The notes beneath the pieces are model-generated. The model saw only the letters and a program-made list of their open reading frames with translations, had not been told where the DNA came from and searched no databases. Source: an uncultured Acidobacteriota bacterium (GTDB lineage Bacteria > Acidobacteriota > Thermoanaerobaculia > UBA5066). From it: 64,000 bases of DNA. Positions 7,580 to 15,935 of the stretch are shown here, piece after piece. Every line of letters starts with the position of its first letter. The stretch's first letter is position 1. The stretch lies in NCBI GenBank assembly GCA_903845115.1, contig CAIMWE010000050.1, forward strand, positions 47,650 through 111,649. The letters are read 5' to 3'. The position numbers were made by a program, and so were the translations under genes.

Positions 7580-9459
7580 ATGTCGAAGGGCCAGCACGGG
7601 GAGCTCGCCGAGTTCACGCTGAAAGCGGTCGTCACGGGCATCATCCTCGGCGCGGTCTTCGGGGCGGCGAACGCCTACCTGGGTCTCCGCGTCGGGATGA
7701 CGGTCTCGGCCTCGATCCCGGCCGCGGTCATGACGGTCGCGGTCTTCGGGGCTCTCCGGAAGCGCGGCACGATCCTGGAGGCGAACATCTCCCAGACCAT
7801 CGGCTCCGCCTCCACCGCTCTCGCGACCGGCGCGATCTTCACGATCCCGGCGCTCTTCCTCTGGGGGATCGTGCCGCCCCTCCTCCAGGTGGCGGCCCTC
7901 TGCCTACTCGGCGGCGTCCTGGGAGTCTCGGCGATGATCCCGCTCCGGCGTCTCCTGATCGTCCGGGAGAAGGACACGCTCCCTTTCCCGGAGGGGATGG
8001 CCTGCGCCGTGGTACTCCGGGCGACCGCCGACGGCGCCACGGGAAGCGCCTGGATCTTCCGCGGCATGGCCGTGGGAGCCGCGGTGAAGCTGGCGATCTC
8101 CCTCCTCTTCCTCGTCCCGTCCGAGATCTCCGCGAAGATCCCGATCCTCCCGAAGGCCGAGGCCGGCATCGAGATCGCGCCGGCTCTCATCGCGGTCGGC
8201 TTCATCCTCGGCTACCCGCAGTCCGCCGTCTGCGTGGCGGGATCGATCGTATCGGCGTTCGCGCTGACCCCGCTCATCGCCTGGATCGGGGCCTCCCTCC
8301 AGGCGCCGCTCTTCCCCGAGACCGTGAGGCTGGTCTCGCAGATGGACGCGGGCGACATCTGGTCCCGGTACGTCCGGTACATCGGAGCGGGGGCCGTCGC
8401 GACCGGGGGGATCGTCACCGTCCTCCACAACCTCCCGGCCATGGCCTCGGCTTTCAAGGCGGTGGCGAAAGGGATGGCGCGGAAGGAGGACGGCGCTCCC
8501 GTCGCGGCGGTGGAGCGGACCGACCGGGACCTTCCGGGAGGCGTCGTGATCGGCGGCATCCTGATGGTCGTCCTGGTGGCCGGCCTGGTCCCCGGGGTCT
8601 TCGCCGGGAACATGGCGATGGGGCCGCGCCTCGTCTGCGCGGCGGGGGTCGGCCTCTTCGGCGTCCTCTTCGTCGCCGTGGCGGCGCGGATCGTCGGGAT
8701 CGTCGGCGTCTCCTCGCAGCCCACTTCCGGCGTCGCGCTCGTGACGCTCCTCGGGACCGCGTCGGTCTTCGCCGCGGCCGGCTGGCTCCAGCCGGGAGCG
8801 CGGGCCGCGGTCCTGACCGTCGGCACGATCGTGGCGGTCGCCGCCTCGAAGGCTGGGGACATCTCGCAGGACCTCAGACCGGGTACCTCGTCGGGGCGAC
8901 GCCAGCGCGGCAGCAGCTGGGCCAGCTGATCGGCGCGGCGTTCGCGTGCTGGGTGGTGGCGGGGACGGTCCTCCTCCTCGGAGCGGCGTACGGCTTCGGA
9001 ACGAAGGAGCTCCCCGCGCCGCAGGCGATGCTGATGAAGACGATCATCGAGGGTGTCCTCGCCGGAAAGCTGCCGTGGGGGCTCGTTCTCTCCGGCAGCG
9101 GCATCTCCCTGGCCGCCTCCCTCTGCGGCGTCTCCGGCCTCGCCTTCTCGATCGGCGTCTACCTGCCGCTCGCCTCGATGGCGCCCGTCTTCGTCGGAGG
9201 ATGTCTCAGCGCCCTGGTGGCGAAGCGAGCAGGCCCCGGCCCGGCCGACGACAGCAATCCTGGGATCCTCGCGGCGTCCGGGATCGTGGCGGGGGAGGGC
9301 CTTGCCGGGGTCCTGGTGGCGGCCCTCGTCGGGCTGAAATGGGCTCCGAAGGAGATGGCGCCGAGGCTGGCCGGGGATGCCGGGCTCCTGGCCGGAGCGG
9401 TCGTTCTCCTCCTGGTCAGCGCGTTCCTGGTCCGGGCGGGAAAGCGCTCCGCGGCCTAG
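7580..9459 (+). pseudogene. OPT-family oligopeptide transporter, interrupted by a frameshift
   Basis: ATG at 7580 with a GAGGAG ribosome site. The first frame encodes a polytopic membrane protein starting LKAVVTGIILGAVFGAANAYLGL, the standard OPT N-terminus, to about position 8876. OPT proteins normally continue AGDISQDLKTGYLVGATPxRQQ. Here the DNA reads ctcagacc where ctcaagacc would keep the frame, so one A appears missing. The second half (TGYLVGATPARQQ onward) continues in another frame to the stop at 9459. Combined length (about 625 aa) and membrane segments fit an intact OPT peptide/metal-chelate importer. Either this is a recent null mutation or a sequencing or assembly error. Confidence 0.8.
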
Positions 9460-9675
9460 ACCGAACGGGGCGCCACTTCCCACCGACACCGCAGGCCCGA
9501 GGTCCGTCCCGGCCATGGCTCGATCCGCCGAGGACTGCCTCGCCAAGGGTGAATGTCGCCTCGATGCCCCTTCCGAGCTCTCCGCGACCCGTCGCCGACC
9601 CTCTCCGCCCGGACCCTCCGCCGAACTTCGGCCAGTATCGAAGCTCCTATCGCCCGACTTCGCGTCCCGGGAAGC

Positions 9676-10326
9676 TCAGGTCCCCAGGTAGCGCTCGGTC
9701 CGGTGGTTCAGGACGAGCGTCCCGTTGAAGACGACCATCCCGAGGACGGAGAGGGCCACGCGGCCGGGCGTGGCGATCGCGAGGGCGGAGAGCAGGATGA
9801 ACGAGTCGGCCACGAGCTGCACCGTGCCAGCCCGCCAGCCGAAGCGTTCGTGCAAGAAGAAGGCGAGGACGTTGATCCCGCCGAGGCTCGCGCCGTGTCG
9901 GAAGAGGATCAGGACCGCCGTCCCCGCGATCAGGCCCCCCGTCACCGCCGCGAAGAACGGGTCGATCCGTTCGAACTTCACGACGTGGGGCATCAGCTCG
10001 GAGAAGCCGGTCACCAGTACCACGGAGAGGAAGGTCCTGCGAGTGAAACGCCAGCCCAGTTTCCTCACCGCCAGGACGTAGAAGGGGATGTTGGCCACAA
10101 AGAGGACCCGGCCGAAGCTGATCCCGGTCGCGTAGTGGCCGAGGAGGGCGACGCCGCTCGTCCCTCCCGTCAGGAGGCCGGAGGCCGACGTGATCGCGAT
10201 CGAGAAGGCGAAGAGGAGGGAGCCGGCCAGGTAGGCCTGGGCATCCTCCAGCCTCGTGTGCTTCAACACCGCCCGGTCCGGCGGCTCTTCGATCGGGGCC
10301 AGGGGGGCGCCCGGTTCAGGCTCCAA
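9676..10326 (-). CDS. YitT-family membrane protein (DUF161)
   Basis: 216 aa with about five hydrophobic segments. Family features include SGLLTGGTSGVALL near the first membrane span and the repeat-like FFAAVTGGLIAGTAVLILFRHGASLGGINVLAFFL. YitT proteins are inner-membrane proteins of unclear transport function; this one lacks the C-terminal DUF2179 domain of the longer members. It overlaps the preceding membrane-protein gene by 11 bp and is the last gene of the ptb-buk transcription unit. The 216-base stretch between it and the OPT gene holds nothing I can recognise. Confidence 0.75.
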   Translation of the reverse strand: MEPEPGAPLAPIEEPPDRAVLKHTRLEDAQAYLAGSLLFAFSIAITSASGLLTGGTSGVALLGHYATGISFGRVLFVANIPFYVLAVRKLGWRFTRRTFLSVVLVTGFSELMPHVVKFERIDPFFAAVTGGLIAGTAVLILFRHGASLGGINVLAFFLHERFGWRAGTVQLVADSFILLSALAIATPGRVALSVLGMVVFNGTLVLNHRTERYLGT

Positions 10327-11011
10327 CGGCGCGGCTCCGGGCCTCCACCGCTCCCCGCCGCTTGGCGAAGGCGAGGATCGCCCCCAGCGCCACCGACAGG
10401 AACGCGGCGAAGATGATCCGCAGTTCCGGGGGGAGGAGGAACGTGAAGGTGTGGGCCGGAATCCAGAAGAGGGGGATCGTCCGGAAGAGAACGAAGCCGA
10501 TGAAGCCGTTCCAGTCGATCGTCGCGGCGACCTTCGCCACCGGGATCGAGCTGACCGCCGAGAGCCTTCCGCCCGCCAGGTCGAGCCAGGTGTCGGTCAA
10601 CCGGTGGGCGAGCATGAGGGTCGGGGCCCAGGTCAGGTTCTTCACGGCGCTGATCCAGAACGCCCGCGAGACCTTCTCGCCGAGCGGCCCGGGAAGCGAC
10701 GGCAGGAGGCCGGCGCTCGAGGCCGCGGCGATGCCGGCGGAGAAGACGGGGAAGATGAGCGCCAGGGCGGAGCCGATCAAGCCCCAGACGATCGCCCGGT
10801 AGGGGAGCCCGGCCGGAGCCTTCCACTCGCCGGTCACGACCCGGATGGCGAGCAGCTCTCCCATCGAGGCGAGAACGGCGAACTTCAGGAAGCCCATCCC
10901 GTAGGGGTGAGCGCGGGTCGCGCCGATCAGGACCTCCCGGGTCGCCGGCGCCGCGAAGAGGGCGACGACGGAGAGGAGGGCCGCGGCCCAGACGAGGTCT
11001 CCGCGCTTCAC
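10316..11011 (-). CDS. Integral membrane protein of unknown function
   Basis: 231 aa with four to six predicted membrane segments (ALLSVVALFAAP, AIVWGLIGSALALIFPVFSAGIAAA, FIGFVLFRTIPLFWIP, IIFAAFLSVALGAILAF). A charged loop carries AHRLTDTWLDLAGGR. The central WNGFIGFVLFRTIPLFWIPAH pattern faintly recalls Mpv17/PMP22-type proteins, but I do not claim membership. It lies 14 bp downstream of the MFS transporter gene and overlaps yitT, so it is part of the same operon. A role in transport or organelle-like membrane function is a guess only. Confidence 0.6.
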   Translation of the reverse strand: MKRGDLVWAAALLSVVALFAAPATREVLIGATRAHPYGMGFLKFAVLASMGELLAIRVVTGEWKAPAGLPYRAIVWGLIGSALALIFPVFSAGIAAASSAGLLPSLPGPLGEKVSRAFWISAVKNLTWAPTLMLAHRLTDTWLDLAGGRLSAVSSIPVAKVAATIDWNGFIGFVLFRTIPLFWIPAHTFTFLLPPELRIIFAAFLSVALGAILAFAKRRGAVEARSRAVGA

Positions 11012-11025
11012 GTGCCGTCCTCCGG

Positions 11026-12309
11026 TCAGGCCGTCGCCCGGCCGCTTCCGGTCTCAGGAGCGACCCGTGCGCCGAAGGCCTTCGGCGCCTTCAGGAACGT
11101 GCAGGCCACGGCCCCGAGGACCGCCACGACCCCCACCAGGAGGATCGGCAGGTGGTAGCTCTCGGTGGCGTGGAGGATCGCGCCCCCGAGGCCGACGCCG
11201 ATGGCGCCGGCGAAGAGAGAGACGCCGAAGGAGACGGCGAAGACCTTCCCCATGATGCTCTGGGGATAGTGGAGCGAGATGAAGACCGAGAGCGCGGGGA
11301 TGGTGAACGACTCGAAGAAGCCGCAGAGGAAGAGGGTGACCCCGAGCAGCGCCGCGCTGTCGTGGACGAACGGCAGGCGGACCGCCGACATGAAGACCGC
11401 CGACAGGAGGAAGCCGGCGACCAGGAGGGGCCGGGCGTTCCCCTTCAGGACCTTGTCCAGGAAGATCCCCGACCCGATCGCGCCGAGGATCATCCCGATC
11501 TGGACGGCGATCATCTTCTGTCCGGCGGCCATCGCCCCGAGGCCGAGACCGAGCGGCGCGGGGACCGCGAGGTAACCCGGCGTCTGCTGGTTGAAGGCGT
11601 TCATGATCCAGACGAAGGCGAACATCCCGAGGACCCCGACCCAGAACGCCGGCTCCCGGAGGGCCCGGCCGAAGTCGCCCGCTCCGCCCGCCTCCTCCGC
11701 CGAGGGAGCGGAGACGGTGGGTTCCTTCACGAACAGCGTCGCGACGCAGAGGACGAGGCTGATCGCCGGCACGACCGCGAGCCAGGCCACCGCCGCCCGC
11801 CAGTCGCCGCCGTTCGCCTGGACCACGGGAGGCATGGCGCCGAAGCCGAGGGCCACGCCGAGCGCCATCCCGGAGCCCTGGGCGCCGCTGAAGATCCCCC
11901 GCTCCTGCGGCGGGAACCATCGCGCGGCCACCGCCGGGACGCAGGCCGAGATCGGGCCGGAGCCGAGCCCCATGACGACGCGCGTCAGGACGAGTCCGGC
12001 CACCGTCTTGCCGAGGACGGGAACGAGAAGGCAGCCTGCGACGAGCAGCACCCCTCCCGTCACGATCGTCACCCGGGCGCCGAACCGGTCGATGAGCGGC
12101 CCCGAGACGAGGACGGAGACGGCGCTGGAGAAGTAGTAGGTCGCCATCGCGGCGAGGGTCGCCTGCCCCACGTCCAGCCCGAGGCTCCCCGCCACCTCCC
12201 CGAGGACCGGCGCGAAGAGGATGATGAGCATCCCGCACGTCACGTACCCGAACGTGACCGTCGCGAGCAGGAACCACCGGAACGCCGGGTAGCCGCCGGA
12301 GCTCTTCAT
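11026..12309 (-). CDS. Major facilitator superfamily transporter
   Basis: 427 aa with twelve predicted membrane spans and the MFS loop motif DRFGARVTIVTGGVLL between spans 2 and 3. The fourth/fifth-span region has VVMGLGSGPISACVPAVAARWFPPQERG, typical of the OFA/monocarboxylate- and nitrate/sugar-porter-like MFS groups that import organic anions. It is located 33 bp after butyrate kinase in the same operon. A likely job is uptake of an organic acid substrate or export of butyrate or another acid product of the pathway; the substrate cannot be deduced. Confidence 0.78.
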   Translation of the reverse strand: MKSSGGYPAFRWFLLATVTFGYVTCGMLIILFAPVLGEVAGSLGLDVGQATLAAMATYYFSSAVSVLVSGPLIDRFGARVTIVTGGVLLVAGCLLVPVLGKTVAGLVLTRVVMGLGSGPISACVPAVAARWFPPQERGIFSGAQGSGMALGVALGFGAMPPVVQANGGDWRAAVAWLAVVPAISLVLCVATLFVKEPTVSAPSAEEAGGAGDFGRALREPAFWVGVLGMFAFVWIMNAFNQQTPGYLAVPAPLGLGLGAMAAGQKMIAVQIGMILGAIGSGIFLDKVLKGNARPLLVAGFLLSAVFMSAVRLPFVHDSAALLGVTLFLCGFFESFTIPALSVFISLHYPQSIMGKVFAVSFGVSLFAGAIGVGLGGAILHATESYHLPILLVGVVAVLGAVACTFLKAPKAFGARVAPETGSGRATA

Positions 12310-12342
12310 CGTCTTCCCTTCCCTTCCGCCGTGCCGTTCGTC

Positions 12343-13446
12343 TCAGGCATGAGGGCCGCCCGCCTCGCCGTCGAGGACCCGGGCGCTCTCGTCGCCACGC
12401 AGGACCCGGAGCGCCCCTTCGGCCAGCGCCAGGAGTTCGTCCTCGCCGGGATAGGCCCTGACCTTCGCGATCCACTCGACCGCTTCCCGGATCGCGTTCC
12501 GGAACCCCTCCGAGTGCGCCATCCCGCCGGTGAGGAGAATGGCGTCCACCCGTCCGCGGAGGACGGCAGCCATGGCCCCGACCTCCTTGGCCACCTGGTA
12601 GCACATCGCGTCGAGGACGGCGGCGGCGAGGGTGTCGCCTTCGGCGACCCGCCGCTCGACCTCCTGGAGGTCGTTCGTCCCGAGGTAGGCCTGGAGGCCC
12701 CCTTCCCGGAAGAGGAGCGTCTCGACTTCCTTCCTCGTGTACTTCCCGCTGAAGCAGAGGTCGACCAGCCCCATGACCGGCACGCCGCCCGCCCGCTCGG
12801 TGGAGAAGGGCCCCTCCTCCCGGGTGTTGTTCACCTCCACCATCCGGCCCCCCTCGTGCGCCGAGACCGAGATCCCGCTGCCGGCGTGGACGACGACGAG
12901 GCGGAGAGCCGGGTAGGGCCGCCCCACCTCCCGGGCGTACCGCTTCGCCACCGCCTTCGTGTTGAGGGCGTGGGAGAGGCAGGGACGGGCCAGGAGGGGC
13001 GTTCCGGAGAGGCGGGCCTTGTCGGGCCACTCGTCCACGCTGACCGGGTCGACGACGTAGGCCGGCGCCCCGGAGCGCGAGGCCATCCGGCTCGCGAGGA
13101 AGGCCCCGAGGTTCGACGCGTGTTCGCCTCGGGCGGCCCTTCTAAGCTCGTCGAGCATCGTCTCCGTCACCCGGTACGTCCCGCTCGCGAGCGGCCGGAG
13201 CAGACCCCCTCGCCCGACCACGGCACTCAGCTCCTCCACCGAGTGGCCGGCGGCCGCCAGCTCCGCCTCGATTCGAGCCGCGCGGAGGTCGCACTGGTCG
13301 AGGATCGGGCGCCCGCGGAAAGGCGCCAGCTCGTCCGCCTCGTGGCGCACGGTCTTCACCAGCACCGGCGAGACGTTCACGAAGAGCCCGAACTTCGTCG
13401 AGGTCGAGCCCGGGTTGACCGCCAGGATCCTCGCGTCAGCCGGCAA
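12343..13446 (-). CDS. buk: Butyrate kinase
   Basis: 367 aa, cytoplasmic ASKHA-fold acid kinase. Signatures are the N-terminal ILAVNPGSTSTKFGLF phosphate-binding strand, HALNTKAVAKRYAREVGRPY, the VVHAGSGISVSAHEGGRMVEVNN stretch and the C-terminal ILLTGGMAHSE. It converts butyryl phosphate and ADP to butyrate and ATP, or acts on a related short acid. The start overlaps the end of ptb by 11 bp, so the pair is translationally coupled. In this locus it provides a substrate-level phosphorylation step. Related kinases can take branched-chain or aromatic acyl phosphates, so butyrate is the family default, not proven. Confidence 0.85.
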   Translation of the reverse strand: MPADARILAVNPGSTSTKFGLFVNVSPVLVKTVRHEADELAPFRGRPILDQCDLRAARIEAELAAAGHSVEELSAVVGRGGLLRPLASGTYRVTETMLDELRRAARGEHASNLGAFLASRMASRSGAPAYVVDPVSVDEWPDKARLSGTPLLARPCLSHALNTKAVAKRYAREVGRPYPALRLVVVHAGSGISVSAHEGGRMVEVNNTREEGPFSTERAGGVPVMGLVDLCFSGKYTRKEVETLLFREGGLQAYLGTNDLQEVERRVAEGDTLAAAVLDAMCYQVAKEVGAMAAVLRGRVDAILLTGGMAHSEGFRNAIREAVEWIAKVRAYPGEDELLALAEGALRVLRGDESARVLDGEAGGPHA

Positions 13447-14356
13447 AGAGCACCCCCAGGGCGACCGAGTTGAGCTTGTCCTCCGAGCTCTCCACCCGGG
13501 AGGTGATCAGGATCGGGAGCTTCACGCCGACGATGAAGTGGGCGCACGACGACCCCCCGAGGTACTTCGACGCCTTCCCCAGGATGTTCCCCGCCTCGAT
13601 GTTCGGGACGATCAGGCAGTCCGCGTGGCCCGCCACGGGGCTCGTGATCCCCTTCTCCCGGGCCGCCGACTCGAGGAGGGCGTTGTCGAGCGCGAGCGGC
13701 CCGAAGACCTCGGCGTCGCCCAGCTCCCCGGCCTCGCCCATCCGGGTCAGCGCCTGGGCGTCCACCGTCGACGGGACCGAGGGCGAGACGACCTCCGTCG
13801 CGCTCAGGATCGCCACCTTCGGCCTGGCGATGCCGAGCCGCTGGAGGACGGCGATGCCGTTCCGGGTGATCTGCGCCTTCTGCTCGAGGTTGGGCGCCAC
13901 GTTGATCCCGCCGTCCGTCGACAGGATGAGGCGCCGGCGGCCGTCCCGGACCACCTCGAAGAGGTACGCGTCGCTCAGGAGCGGACCGGTCCGGAGGCCG
14001 GACTCCCGGTCGAGGACCGCTCTCAGGAGGACGTCGGTCCTCACGTGGCCCTTGAGGAGGATGTCGACCACGCCGTCCCGCGCCATCCGGACGGCGCAAC
14101 CCGGAGCGTCCAGGGTGTCGACGATCTCCGCCGAGGCGAGGAGCGCCCGGAGCCCGAGCGTCTCGGCCCTCGCCCGGATGGCCACCCCGTCGCCGATCAG
14201 GACCGCGTGGACGAGCCCCTGCTCGAGCGCCTCGGACGTCGTCGTCAGGGCGACGTCCTCGTTGGCGTCCACCACCGCGAGGCGCTTCGGTCCCGCCTCC
14301 CGTGCCCGCTCGCGGAGAGCCTCGAAGGTCTCGATCGCCGTCGCCGTCTGGAGCAT
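13436..14356 (-). CDS. ptb: Phosphate butyryltransferase
   Basis: 306 aa, first gene of its operon. Family signatures are DILLKGHVRTDVLLRAVLD, ILSTDGGINVAPNL, KVAILSATEVVSPSVPSTVDA and GHADCLIVPNIEAGNILGK. It exchanges the CoA of butyryl-CoA (or a similar acyl-CoA) for phosphate, feeding Buk. A palindromic operator candidate lies about 30 bp upstream of the ATG. Its placement beside phloroglucinol-type catabolic genes is consistent with fermentation of phloroglucinol to acetate and butyrate, known from Eubacterium oxidoreducens. That link is an inference. Confidence 0.85.
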   Translation of the reverse strand: MLQTATAIETFEALRERAREAGPKRLAVVDANEDVALTTTSEALEQGLVHAVLIGDGVAIRARAETLGLRALLASAEIVDTLDAPGCAVRMARDGVVDILLKGHVRTDVLLRAVLDRESGLRTGPLLSDAYLFEVVRDGRRRLILSTDGGINVAPNLEQKAQITRNGIAVLQRLGIARPKVAILSATEVVSPSVPSTVDAQALTRMGEAGELGDAEVFGPLALDNALLESAAREKGITSPVAGHADCLIVPNIEAGNILGKASKYLGGSSCAHFIVGVKLPILITSRVESSEDKLNSVALGVLFAG

Positions 14357-14382
14357 GGCCCCTCCTCAGTTACCCGCTATTC

Positions 14383-14422
14383 GGTACAGCTGTACTGTCT
14401 AACGGTTACGGACGAAAGTCAA
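14383..14422 (-). promoter_or_regulatory. Operator A and promoter region of ptb-buk
   Basis: GGTACAGCTGTACT (14383-14396) contains a perfect 12-bp palindrome, GTACAGCTGTAC, and matches the TACRNNYGTA element shared with four other promoters in this window. On the minus strand a TTGACT (14417-14422) lies upstream. With 15-17 nt spacing the -10 would be TAGACA or GACAGT and would abut or overlap the palindrome, so binding could block RNA polymerase. The -10 match is poor. The remaining part of the 14357-14477 gap is GC-rich with no clear feature. Confidence 0.55.
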
Positions 14423-14477
14423 GGCTCGCCCGGGGGAGGCCCCTCGGGGCGGCTCCTTCCCGTGCCCGGACCGGCCG

Positions 14478-15212
14478 CTACGCGGACCCGGGCAGGGTGA
14501 GGGAGATCCTCGGGTTCTCTCGGTCGAGGATGCGGAAACCGAGCCGTCCACCGCAGAAGCGCCGGATCAGGTCGATCGCCTCGGCGCCAATCGCCTCGAC
14601 CTCGCCGCGGCCGACCGGCGGGAGCGCGTCGACGTTCAGCTCGATCGCCGTGGTCTCCGGGAGCGTCAGGGTGTGGTTCGCCTGGCGCCAGCTCCAGCGA
14701 CGCGTCACGACCGTCTTCCCCTCGACGAAGATCACCTCGCCCGGATCGGGGTGCTCCATCTCGGTCGATCCGAACGGGACGAACTCCTCGTCGCCCGTGG
14801 CGCGCCGGAGCTCGAGGTCGCCCGTGACGACGTCGATCGCGTGCGCCCCAGCGGGGACGAGGTGCCGGAGCGAGAGGACGTTCCCGATGTCGACCAGGGC
14901 GCTGATCGACGGGATCTGCTGCCCCCGGACGACCCGCCTGGCCATCGCCTCGATCGAGGGGCGGAAATCGTTCGGCTTCACGCCGAGCGTCTTGTAGGCC
15001 TCGCGCCAGCTCGCGATCCGGGGGTGGGCGGGGAGGCCGGCGGCGTCGGCCTTTTCCGCCACGCCCTTCTCCGCCTCCCGGAGCAGGCCGACGAGCTCCG
15101 GGCTCGAGGGGCCGTTCTTCACGTCGACGGCGAGGACGACTCCCCGCACGTAGGACGGGAAGAGTGAGAAGACGGCCCCGTCGATCGAGAGGGTCCGGTC
15201 GGTCGCGCTCAT
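14478..15212 (-). CDS. B3/B4 tRNA-binding-domain protein
   Basis: 244 aa. It resembles free-standing B3/B4 domains (PF03483), the editing/binding module of the phenylalanyl-tRNA synthetase beta subunit: WREAYKTLGVKPNDFRPSIEAMARRV, ISALVDIGNVLSLRHLVPAGAHAID and the following GEVIFVEGKTVVTRRWSWRQANHT. Such proteins may edit mischarged tRNAs or bind amino-acid-like ligands. It is the last gene of the corrinoid/PhlG operon, 25 bp after the first PhlG-like gene, which is an odd place for a tRNA-related protein. It may protect against non-protein amino acids or analogues arising in the pathway; that is speculation. Confidence 0.75.
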   Translation of the reverse strand: MSATDRTLSIDGAVFSLFPSYVRGVVLAVDVKNGPSSPELVGLLREAEKGVAEKADAAGLPAHPRIASWREAYKTLGVKPNDFRPSIEAMARRVVRGQQIPSISALVDIGNVLSLRHLVPAGAHAIDVVTGDLELRRATGDEEFVPFGSTEMEHPDPGEVIFVEGKTVVTRRWSWRQANHTLTLPETTAIELNVDALPPVGRGEVEAIGAEAIDLIRRFCGGRLGFRILDRENPRISLTLPGSA

Positions 15213-15237
15213 TCGTTCTCTCCTGTCCTGTCCCGCG

Positions 15238-15858
15238 CTACTTGATGTACACGTACCGCGCCTCGCGCCCCTTCCCTTCGACGGAGAGGTCCGCGAAGGG
15301 GTTGTAGGCCGGATTCTGCACGACCTTGAAGAGCGTGTAGAGCTGGGGGAGGAAGACGCCCCAGTTCCCGATCTCCTCGATGCAGTGCGCGGACCAGACG
15401 AGGCCGTCGGCGTGGGTCTCCTTCCTTCGGGCCCCGATCGCGGACGACTTGCCGACGACGCCGTAGTCGGTCTTCTCGTACTGGTGGATCCGGAACCCCA
15501 TCGGGTCGTTCGCGGTCAGCGCCTCCTCGCCGAGGCCGAGGCCGGCGACGATCACGACGTGCTCGTAGCAGACGGTGTCGCGGATCGCGGCGGGCACGTC
15601 TTCGAGCTTCTCCATCCGGATGTAGAGGTTCTGACGGGTGCCGTCGTTCCACGTCTGCGGGGCGATGTGGACGGAGCCGATCGGGTTGCCAGGCTTCACC
15701 GGGACGGCCCACTGGAGCGGCTCGTGCTGGGAGGGGTGCCACAGGAGGAAGCCCTTCTCCATGTTGCTCCAGAACCAGTCGATCATCCGCGGGGTGATCC
15801 CCTCGTGCTTCCAGTCGATGTGGGTGCCGATCGCGTCCTGGGTGATGCTCGTTTCCAT
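15238..15858 (-). CDS. PhlG/DAPG-hydrolase-family protein, short form
   Basis: 206 aa. It carries the family core GITPRMIDWFWSNM, followed by FLLWHPSQHEPLQW and the C-terminal metal motif H158-x3-E162 in SAHCIEEIGNWGVFLPQL. PhlG cleaves the aryl-acyl carbon-carbon bond of 2,4-diacetylphloroglucinol using zinc, and phloretin hydrolase is a relative. Compared with the two longer paralogues in this window (280 and 297 aa) it lacks about 80 N-terminal residues and has a divergent middle, so it may have another activity or pair with a partner. It sits between the RACo-like gene and the B3/B4 gene in one operon. Confidence 0.68.
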   Translation of the reverse strand: METSITQDAIGTHIDWKHEGITPRMIDWFWSNMEKGFLLWHPSQHEPLQWAVPVKPGNPIGSVHIAPQTWNDGTRQNLYIRMEKLEDVPAAIRDTVCYEHVVIVAGLGLGEEALTANDPMGFRIHQYEKTDYGVVGKSSAIGARRKETHADGLVWSAHCIEEIGNWGVFLPQLYTLFKVVQNPAYNPFADLSVEGKGREARYVYIK

Positions 15859-15935
15859 GAAATGCTCCTTGTTTCAGGCTTCCAGGCCCGGGGAGCCTGG
15901 TCGATTCCGAGGAGGGTGGAGGTCGGGAGGAGGCC

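Noticed and set aside
11152..13473. 773-codon plus-strand open frame
   Set aside because: Lies opposite the MFS and butyrate kinase genes, has low-complexity Arg/Glu/Asp/Pro composition and no domain.
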